Assembly: GCA_921293015.1 (NCBI GenBank)
Contig: OV121098.1
Coordinates: forward strand, 11,879,016-11,943,015
Length of the DNA: 64,000 nt
Origin: Phorcus lineatus
Lineage: Eukaryota; Mollusca; Gastropoda; Trochida; Trochidae
Direction of reading: 5' to 3'
Each line of letters opens with the position of its first letter. Position 1 is the stretch's first letter. The position numbers and the translations under genes were made by a program. Positions 13,070 to 22,800 of the stretch are shown here, piece after piece. The notes under the pieces are model-generated. The model saw only the letters and a program-made list of their open reading frames with translations, was not told the DNA's origin and made no database searches.

Positions 13070-13252
13070 TGTGATGACTAAACCTGATTAGGTGATAACT
13101 ATCTCCAAATTAGGAGTTGATATATCCTAATTAGGACTTAATATCTCCTAATTAGGTAATAGTTTCTCCCAATAAGGTGATAGTTATGTCCAAATTAGGC
13201 GATGATTAAGTCCTAATTAGGTGATTGTATATCCTAATTAGGGGATAACATT
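13070..13252. repeat. Degenerate tandem array of CCTAATTAGG palindromes
   Basis: About seven units of 23-29 bp each contain CCTAATTAGG or a one-to-two base variant, separated by TGATA-like text. The palindrome spans a TAATTA homeodomain core. Confidence 0.8.
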
Positions 13253-13452
13253 TTTTTGACTGTGGCACGAGGATGCTTCCATAAGTATGAAATCCCTGGA
13301 ATGATAACAAGGGTGTCCAATATGCATAAAGAGATTAAAAGTCAGGATTCCATGGGGGTTCCATTTCAGGAGATGAAGTGGTCTTCCAGTGGAAAGATGA
13401 TACTTCATTTTGACTCAATTGTCACACTCTTGTGGAAAGTGACATTACAAGT

Positions 13453-13769
13453 GGTGTGGAGCACAGTGGTGTAGTGGTTAGTTTGCTTGCCTCTCACGCC
13501 AGAGACCCAGGTTCGAATCCCGGTGGAGACACCAACAATTTGTGAATTGGGTCTCATCCTGTGTTGTGTCCCTGGGCAAGACACTTCATCCACTTTGCAC
13601 TCAGTTCACCCAGCTGTACAAATGGGTACTTGAACAAGGGGGAAGTACGGACCTATACGGTCGCGCGGATTGCTTGTTAATCGGCAGCATCGAAAGTACT
13701 ATCCCTCCAGGGTAATAATACTCATGGTGCTTTGAGCATGCTTTGTCATGGATATAAGAAAGTTATTAT
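13453..13769 (+). mobile_element. tRNA-headed SINE, family 2
   Basis: It has a different head (GTGGTGTAGTGGTTAG A-box, GGTTCGAATCCCGG B-box) and a conserved body GGGCAAGACACTTCATCC. The 3' end, TTTGAGCATGCTTTGTCATG then TTATTATC, shows a TTAT-type tail. Flanks are CATTACAAGT / CATTATAAGT. The head resembles tRNA-Glu but the acceptor stem does not pair, so it is not a tRNA gene. Confidence 0.8.
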
Positions 13770-13791
13770 CATTATAAGTCACCACTTACTA

Positions 13792-14212
13792 AGGGTGCGC
13801 AGTATTATCGGTATATCGGTATATTGCAATATAGAAACATCACGATACCTACCGGTACAGTCTTCTGAAAATATCCAATATATCAGAGGTTTGCAAATTA
13901 ACAATTTCCGTGTAAATTTAAGAAAAACGTAACAAAAAAAACATTTACAGAAAGTTGTAAACAAAGTGTGAAGTAAAAATAGCACAGACATGTTAAAAGT
14001 ACTAAACCAGTCACTTGATTATCTCTCTTTCCAAAACCAGGTCCAGTTGAGCATTGATTGCTGTTCTAAATGCTGTTATTTAGTCAAGAGATCATATAAA
14101 AACTATAATATGAAAAGTACTAATATATTGCAACGTGTTTATCTGTATCATTTTTCTGTATTGCAATATATTGCTATATGGAATTAGGACCAATATCCAT
14201 CCTTACCACAAA
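13792..14212. mobile_element. Dispersed 400-bp element, copy 1
   Basis: It begins TAAGGGTGCGCAGTATTATC and ends CATCCTTA. The interior shares ATAGCACAGACATGTTA and ATATTGCAA motifs with 35315-35720. Flanks CCACTTAC / CCACAAAC suggest an 8-bp, hAT-like target duplication. Confidence 0.65.
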
Positions 14213-15414
14213 CACAATGTGTATCATGTATGGCACACAAATACAAACACATGGAAATAAAGCTTTATTCTGACTGTTTGAGTTTGAACTTTCAACAATT
14301 AATGTAATACAACAGTAAAAAAGAGATTTGTACATTTCACTCAAGGCTATATTTAGGAGAGATATCTAAATATATCAATGTTAAGCTTTTGCAAATCTCT
14401 TTCCAAAATTACACCTGAATATAATATGTTTAATTGATCTGCAAATAACGATGAATTAAAAAAGCTATCCTTTAAATATGAATAAGGATATAGCACGATC
14501 GTCTGTAATCGATAACATGAGTGAAAATTAGTATGAGAGCAATAGTTGTTGACAAAGAATGACAAACACAAAAATAATTTTCTATCATAACAAAAATATC
14601 ATGAAATCAAGAAAACCATGCAACAATATACTTCCATTAATAAATTGGCTACCTGTCACAGTATTTAGAACATAAAGTCAGAGGCAAAATCCACTCTTGA
14701 CATGTCACATTGCTATCACGGATGATATTCTGGCCGAGAGCATTACATGTCAATTAAAACACACAATAAATTATGACAAGTTTAATATTGTAACGAGAGT
14801 AACCCTTTACAAAAGCATCATCAAATAATAAGCGTTTTACTTTAGCTTATCACAATCTCATTTAAAACAGTTCTTGCCATTTGCACACTTTTCCTATTTT
14901 CTACATAACTTTAGATGTGATACTTTAGATCAATGGCAGAAAGTGAACAGTAGATCTAACGAAGCCAGAAAGGGTTGCTAGTTCCAGCTGGAGAGATATC
15001 GGACAAATCAGATAACTTGTTAAGTGTTCCTTAGTATGCTTTCAAAACTTTTAACAATGCAACTGCTGTGTATTTGAATGATTTAATGCTGTGTGGTGTA
15101 ATTTGGAATCGTTTTTTAGCCAAAAGTAACTGCGATATAAATATCAATGGAAAGAGTGAATTTCAGAATAACTTTGTCAGAAGCTGCTCACTTTCTTAAA
15201 ACACAAATAATAGGATGAATCTCCAGGGTGAACCCTCCTCTGTCTGTAGCCCCCCACCCCAAACCCTCAAATTTCCTGTATCGTCAGCTGAAAGTGCAGT
15301 GTGTGAAATAAATACTTTTTAACAACGGCAGACATGAGATTTCCTCAAATATAATATTTCAATGTATTTGAGTAGCTAGTCAACTAACCAGTTTATCTAT
15401 GAGGTGACTCTCCT
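14213..15414. other. Intergenic
   Basis: AT-rich sequence with no supported feature. Confidence 0.5.
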
Positions 15415-15532
15415 GGGCGTCCTTTCACAAAGCTCTAAGGTGATCGTAAGTCCTTAAGGTAACCTTAGTGCAATGTTAAAGTATGGGAGTTAAGAGCAAC
15501 CTTAATTAAGGTAGCTTTGTGAAAGCAGGCCC
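15415..15532. mobile_element. 118-bp MITE
   Basis: GGGCGTCCTTTCACAAAGCT at the left is mirrored by AGCTTTGTGAAAGCAGGCCC at the right, with AAGGT/ACCTT arms inside. No coding content. Confidence 0.7.
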
Positions 15533-16254
15533 TGGGGTTATCTCGCATATGGGAATCATAAACAAGTGCCAAAAAGGAAAATCTGAAACAAAACAATCGA
15601 AAGTTCTTTAGTCTAAAATAACAAGAATAGCCATTGCTTAAGACTAATTTTGAAAAGTAAAAGAAATGCGTGCTGCAATTATTTTAATGATAACAGGTAG
15701 ATAATGACTGCTGTGCAAGTACAGGTGCCAATTCTTTCAGTTTTGAGACCAAGAAAAGACTTCTGCAAACATGCGCAAATTAAAAGTACAAAGCATAAGA
15801 CTCTTCCACAACACTTCACAGATTTATCACGGAGCGGTATTGATATAAGCATTTACCAATCCGGTTCCTTCTTTTGGGAAATAAATACGTTTAAACAGAT
15901 TTATCACAAATTCCTCAATTTCTCCTTTTATGAATTTAAAATTAAAAACATTAAAAGTAACCTCAAATTTTGAAAAGAGGGCTTTCACTCTTAGAATTTT
16001 TCTCCTTTACGAACTATTATTATGAGAAAAAATTCGCCAAGTGGTTAAATAGTAGTAGCAGATACAGGAATATTGAAGGGGGGGGGGGGGGAGAGAATAA
16101 TCAAATAATTACAGAGGATTGCAAATTACAATGTTTATCCTCTTGAAACGACTATACTTATTTTGATTGCCACAATTGAACACATAAGTCTAGTCCATGG
16201 TTGACATGCAGTAGAGATCAGGTAAAGTTATTGTAGCCTGACTTTGATGACCAC
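15533..16254. other. Receptor 3' flank / probable 3' UTR side
   Basis: A G run (16077-16091) is present. No clear minus-strand AATAAA was found near the receptor stop, so the 3' end of the transcript is undefined. Confidence 0.45.
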
Positions 16255-16540
16255 AAATAACCTGTGAACAAATCAAATGATCTTAATGCCCATCAAATGG
16301 CCTTGGAACCCATCTGATGACCTTGCATCCTGCAAATGACCTTGGTGCACGTCAAATAACCTAAGGGCACTTTGAATGTCTTTGGCGCCCGTCACCTCAA
16401 CTTGGTGCCTGTCACCTCAACTTGGTGCCTGTCACCTCAACTTGGTGCCTGTCACCTCAACTTGGCGCCCGTCATCTCAACTTGGCGCCCATCATCTCAA
16501 CTTGGCGCTAGTCATCTCAACTTGGCGCCAGTCAACATCA
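16255..16540. repeat. 20-23 bp tandem arrays
   Basis: 16386-16535 holds about eight copies of a 20-bp unit (GTCACCTCAACTTGGTGCCT and variants). The preceding 130 bp is a looser 23-bp repeat around AAATGACCTTG. It lies just beyond the 3' end of the receptor gene. Confidence 0.85.
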
Positions 16541-16595
16541 GTTATCTGTCAATAATAGTCACAATCTATGAACAGAGTCTAATCTGCGAACAAGT

Positions 16596-16831
16596 CTAGT
16601 TGATCATCTCCAGAACGAGATCGTTGAGTTGTATACTGCCATCTAGTGTCAGAGAGAGAAACCGTTCTGCTGCCTTGGCACTGACAGTCCGTAGAAGAGG
16701 TAATCGCAGCAACATCTTTCCGTATCTGCGTGAGTCCCCTGGGTAGTGATGTCGCATGTATCGTAACATGGCCTCCAGAATCTTTGTCTGCAGTTCAGTC
16801 ACTGTATTTTTGTCTTGGATTCCGGCTGCAT
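16596..16831 (-). CDS. Receptor exon 7: LBD helices 10-12 and stop
   Basis: The acceptor is TGTATTGTTACAG and the exon ends at TAG (16596-16598). It encodes [39 protein letters not shown] and the AF-2 motif [14 protein letters not shown] begins only 28 nt upstream of this exon in the intron. Confidence 0.92.
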
Positions 16832-19800
16832 CTGTAACAATACATGCGTGGGTTGTGATTTAAAGGGGCACAGAGTATCTTGTTGGAGTCAAAAATGTCA
16901 AACTTCATTAATGGTGTTATTTCATAGAGAAATAGTGGTTGTTTCAGAAAATCAGAATCCTAAGGCTTATCAGTTCAGATTAGTTTCAATAGAGGGTTAA
17001 TGCCGTGATGGGTGTTTAAAAACTGCACAGTGGCGCCAATGATTCAAATGTAATTTCTTAAAATTATTCACGGCAGATACAAACAAGAATATTGGATGAC
17101 AGTGTTCAGTAGGTAATTTAAGTAATATACACACTAATTTGGCACATGTCTTCAAATTTTAACAAGAATGGGGCTGTTTTCCGATTATCAGTGAAAACAA
17201 GAAAAATCTTAATTTGGGCGTTTTAGAAATAAAGACGCAAGTTTAGGGAGGCGATTTTAACTTAATCTCAAGTTATCATGTATTTTTGCTCTTACAAATG
17301 CCAAATTAAAAATCATGAAATGTACTCTGTGTCACTTTAAGGTGTTTTCAACGCTATTTCAGTCATTCAACTCATGAATGCAAATCATCCCAAAAAGATT
17401 GGACAGATCAGAGAAAATGGGATCTAAAGTTTGACATTTGGTCTGGCTTGAATTGCTCCACCTGTCCCTACCAGAAGTGCATAGGCTCCAATTGGCATTA
17501 CTCTCGGGGATTAGGTGAGGTGATTTGGGGTTTAAAGTTGCTGGTAATATTGCAGGGAGTAAGCCCGCAACACTATTGTGATTTTACATTCCGTAAAAAA
17601 ACAGCGAGCCACAGCTGGAGGTAGCAAACCATGGGTGGTGTAAATTCAGTTTTAATTTGCAGCACACTCTTAAAGCATGCAAAAAAGTTCTCTACTGCAG
17701 GCAAGTTGTAGAGCCCTGGTAGCATTCGAACCCCAGTCCTTTCATCGAAAACTGAAAACTGTAACTACTCTGCTATCCGGCCCCAAAAAAGGCTCAATAT
17801 TTTATGAGTGCTTCAACCAGTGACAAGACTTGTTTCTTTTTACTATTTGAAATGGGGATTTTAGAAAACCAATAACCAGACCAATTTGATTACATTGAAA
17901 ATTTGATCATGCACTACAAAGGATGCAACAGTTTGATAAAAGTTACGCTTCCATATTGGATGGGTAATCAGGAGGGTTACACACAAAGTTACAAACTTCA
18001 GTCTACAGGTTATAAAGATTTTATTCTGGAAAGTTTAGCCTCCTATGCAAGGAAGAAAAATCAAATCAAGGTGGTGGACATCTTTGCCTCTAATCTAGAC
18101 TTGTAGTATTTGAAGGGGCATAGAGATTGTTGAATTGCAGGTCTTGCCCAATTTTTAGGAGGGCTATTTATTCTTCAAACCATGTAAGGCAAAAAATTTA
18201 TTTCTGAAGACCTTTTGTCTGTATATGATGAAAAGCATGAGATGACAAACCTGGATATGAGAGAACGAGAGCGTTGAGGATGCAGTACTCGGTGTGGTCA
18301 AGGTGAACTTCCTTGAGTCGGGAAGCAAATTCAAGAGTGGCGTTGATTAGTTCCTTGCCCCATCCCATGCTCTGAGCCATCTCGGATGATACCAGGAGAC
18401 CGTCCGCAAACCTGATTGTGTTGTCCAGTCCCATTGACCTGAATGAGCGACAAGAATCTTAATGTACTGGACCAAATAAGTTAGGGTTATTGTCAATTTT
18501 GATTAATATTTCATCAGGTGATCAAAGTAAATTATTTTTGTCTAGGATAAAAACATTGCTGCCGGATGCTGTCAGTAGAATATATCCAGCAATGTCATTT
18601 CCGTCACCAGTCTCATTAAAATACAAAGTGTTCAAAGAAATAAACGTTTCAAAATGTTGTCTCTTCAGAGATTAGAACTTGTTCCTTCAGTCTTACCACA
18701 GCCCCATTAGTCGCAGGTTCTGACGTAAACACACCCTTTTTAAACAACCACAAAAATTGAACCTCCCAAAATTGATATCCCCTTTTTCAATTGTTGTAGA
18801 TGCCCCTTAAAAATTCCTTGATTAGCAACTGATTAGAATTTCATAGAGGCAAGAGTTGGTGATGAACAGTCTCTGATACCTGTACGCTAACCGGAGGACA
18901 TTCAGTTCCATAAAAGAGGACTTCAGTAGGGCCATTTGGTCCTCCATACACAAGTCCCCAAAGCCTGAAAACAGAAAGATAAAAGAGGACTTCAGTAGGG
19001 CCATTTGGTCTTCCATACACAAGTCCCCAAAGCCTGAAAACAGAAAGATAAAAGAGGACTTCAGTAGGGCCATTTGGTCCTCCATACACAAGTCCCCAAA
19101 GCCTGAAAACAGAAAGATAAAAGAGGACTTCAGTAGGGCCACTTGGTCCTCCATACACAAGTCCCCAAAGCCTGAAAACAGAAAGATAAAAGAGGACTTC
19201 AGTAGGGCCATTTGGTCTTCCATACATAAGTCCCCAAAGCCTGAAAACAGAAACATGGACATTAATGATTACAGTATTTTTGGTGTACCAAATTTGATGT
19301 ATTGAGCTCCCCAAAGCCTGAAAACAGAAAGATAAAAGAGGACTTCAGTAGGGCCATTTGGTCTTCCATACACAAGTCCCCAAAGCCTGAAAACAGAAAC
19401 ATAAAAGAGGACTTCAGTAGGGCCATTTGGTCCTCCATACACAAGTCCCCAAAGCCTGAAAACAGAAAGATAAAAGAGGACTTCAGTAGGGCCATTTGGT
19501 CTTCCATACACAAGTTCCCAAAGCCTGAAAACAGAAAGATAAAAGAGGACTTCAGTAGGGCCATTTGGTCCTCCATACACAAGTCCCCAAAGCCTGAAAA
19601 CAGAAAGATAAAAGAGGACTTCAGTAGGGCCATTTGGTCCTCCATACACAAGTCCCCAAAGCCTGAAAACAGAAACATAAAAGAGGACTTCAGTAGGGCC
19701 ATTTGGTCTTCCATACATAAGTCCCCAAAGCCTGAAAACAGAAACGTGGACATTAATGATTACAGTATTTTTGGTGTACCAAATTTGATGTATTGAGCTC

Positions 19801-22800
19801 CCAAGCCTGAAAACAGAAAGATAAAAGAGGACTTCAGTAGGGCCATTTGGTCTTCCATACACAAGTCCCCAAAGCCTGAAAACAGAAACATAAAAGAGGA
19901 CTTCAGTAGGGCCATTTGGTCCTCCATACACAAGTCCCCAAAGCCTGAAAACAGAAACATAAAAGAGGACTTCAGTAGGGCCATTTGGTCTTCCATACAC
20001 AAGTCCCCAAAGCCTGAAAACAGAAAGATAAAAGAGGACTTCAGTAGGGCCATTTGGTCTTCCATACACAGGTCCCCAAAGCCTGAAAACAGAAAGATAA
20101 AAGAGGACTTCAGTAGGGCCATTTGGTCCTCCATACACAAGTCCCCAAAGCCTAAAAACAGAAACATAAAAGAGGACTTCAGTAGGGCCATTTGGTCCTC
20201 CATACATAAGTCCCCAAAGCCTGAAAACAGAAACATGGACATTAATGATTACAGTATTTTTGGTGTACCAAATTTGATGTATTGAGCTCCCTTTGCTCTT
20301 ATATCATTCAGAAGTGAGGGGCTTGCGAAAAAAATCAGTTGAACAAGGTGAGACGGTTCACTACTACAGTAGTTGAATGGCAGTATTTAAGTTCAATTCA
20401 GTGCACCGTACACTAACATGGATTTTTGGTTCATATCGCATATTTACTTTGTGTACAAAATATCATTTTAATAACTTAAAAACCAATAATATTTATTCAA
20501 TGTCAATGAATATTAAAGGCAATGATCAAATTTTTTATATTTATTATCATTAAATGTCTTCAAGTTTCGAAGAAACCTGTGGCCATTTTCCTGGAAGTAA
20601 ACATTCAGAATGATTTAGTTTGATCTTTAACTCTCAACAATAGTGTTTGAATGATGTGACTTTTGAGATCTCGTTCAAAGAAATATGGCGACTAATGGTT
20701 TCCTACCGAACCAAAAGTGTACTGTACCGGGTCCTGTACCGCAATAGGCACCAAACCGAAGCTCAAGCGTACCGTTTCACCCTTAGTTTCTAAGTTAACC
20801 TTCCACAAGCTGAAAGAGGCATGTGATACTAAGGGCTAATGCCAATGTTCAATGCACTTCTTGGTGATACAAACTTGTTTGTCTGATCTCAACTTATTCT
20901 ACATTTTACTGTCGATATTCAATATTCAATAACTCTCTCTTTTGTGCTTAACAAATTTACTGCAGACATTTTTATCCCAAAATATCTTGGGCCTCTAAAA
21001 TTATTTTTTTAATTCACTCCTCTGAAAGCATTCTCAACTACATATGACTTTATAGTCCTGCTACATGACTTTGTATATAAAGGAGCCTTTAATACAGTCT
21101 AGGTCCACATTCAGCAAGTCTAGATTCACTGAAAACAAATATGAAATTAGGAGCCCAAATAAAAAAATATCATGGATGAAGGAACATTAAATTATTAGAA
21201 TTTTTCATAGACTAAATTTTGATCTAATGACCTTACAGACATGGTCAGCTCAAGGAAAACTTGAAACAGAAATATAGTTTATACTTACCATGAACTTTCT
21301 TGGCCCATGCAATGATGTATTTGAGCTCAGTGTACCCACACTGCATCACTTCATTCACGCTTATGTTTGAAACCATCGTACCTAAAAAAAAAATGCTTTA
21401 TTTTTCATCCAGGGTATTTTCAAGTAACTTCCCAGTGATGAGCTAAATGCCAGTTCTAAGTGACATTCAAGTTTTGAAAGGCCCTCAGAATTCACTCGCA
21501 TCGTTTTTAGGTTTTTATATAAACCTTACAAAGCGCTTATGTGTCAAGGAGAAAATGATTACAAAATTATTTTTATCTTTCATCTTACCGAATGATTCAA
21601 ATTCTCAACATGATACATCAAACAGGTTAGGTGCCTCTCATCTCACATCTTAGCTTGCAGTTATGAGAAAACCCTAATTTCATCAATTTTTATGAACAAA
21701 TAGTCAATCAACTTTCACGTATCAAAAATGGAGAGAAAACAACCACCTTCATATTTGGGGAAAATGTCCGGCCCTGCTTTGACCAGGTTATCGATGATTG
21801 GGTCACGTAGCTCTGTCTGGGGTACTTGCTGAACTCCGACCATCCCACCTTCTGTCGTAATGATTGAGGTCTCGTCCACGCGCTGTCGTTTCATCCGATG
21901 CTTGCCGCCAGGAGCCCGGTCTTCACGAACAGCTTAGGGTAAAAATTTGCATTTATTATTAGAATATTTATATATTAGAATATTATATTTCCTTTGGGGG
22001 TTTATGGGGTGCTGAATAAATAACATCTTGGCCTTGATAAAACCTTTGTCGCTGAATCAATATAACCTTGCAATCCAATTCAGCCAGTAGTGTCATGTAA
22101 CTGCTGAATAACTATAACCAGCGTATAAACGTTATAAAACTGGACTTAGTACAAAGCACGGGGGATAAGGAGTTGAAATGAAAATGAAATAGAACATTAA
22201 CGAAGGAAAATTTGTTGATATAAATTGCAAGAATTATTTCATTTGGGATTGTTAAAGAGCAAAATATAAAAAGAATAAATTCCTAAATGAACATTGAAAT
22301 ATGTCAGGCAGATCTTTTGTTTGTCTGAGCGCAGTCAATTTTAACGAAGACTGTGTAGGTCTCTTGACGAAAATAGGTTTTTAGGGCTTCTCCCCTAAGG
22401 CCCTTATTTGGAGGGGCGGGATAGCACAGTGGCTTTCTATCAAGAGGTCCGTGGTTTGATTCCTGCCAGGGGCTCAGCAACTGTGTCTGCAGTAGAGAAC
22501 TGTTCTACACGCAGTCAGGTTTGGGTGCAATGCTACACCGAATATCACTGTAGTACCATCCTTTTTTCGTTAGTTCCAGCCAGTGCTCGCAGGTTTCACC
22601 GCAATGCATAGCCACAATGGTGTTGCAGGCTTTTTTCGTGCCATAATACTAGCAGCCGCGATATAAGTGAAATACTCTTGAATGCGGTGTTAAACCCAGA
22701 TCATCTCACCCCCCCACCCCTTATTTGGAGTCAAAGGGTCACCATTTCTATAAAAAAGAATCCCCGTCAGCTAAGGGGTCTCTATACAAAGTTTTAAGCT

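Noticed and set aside
13465-13535. tRNA gene
   Set aside because: A- and B-boxes are present but the acceptor stem does not pair and a SINE body follows. The same holds for the heads of the family-1 SINEs.
18841-20242. Long open frames in three frames across the 69-bp array, on both strands (up to 312 codons)
   Set aside because: They exist because the period is a multiple of three and the unit lacks stops. Only the minus frame continuous with exon 5 in block 1 has coding meaning.
18911-20290. CRISPR-like regular array
   Set aside because: There are no unique spacers, and the unit is an exon-intron junction in an animal gene.
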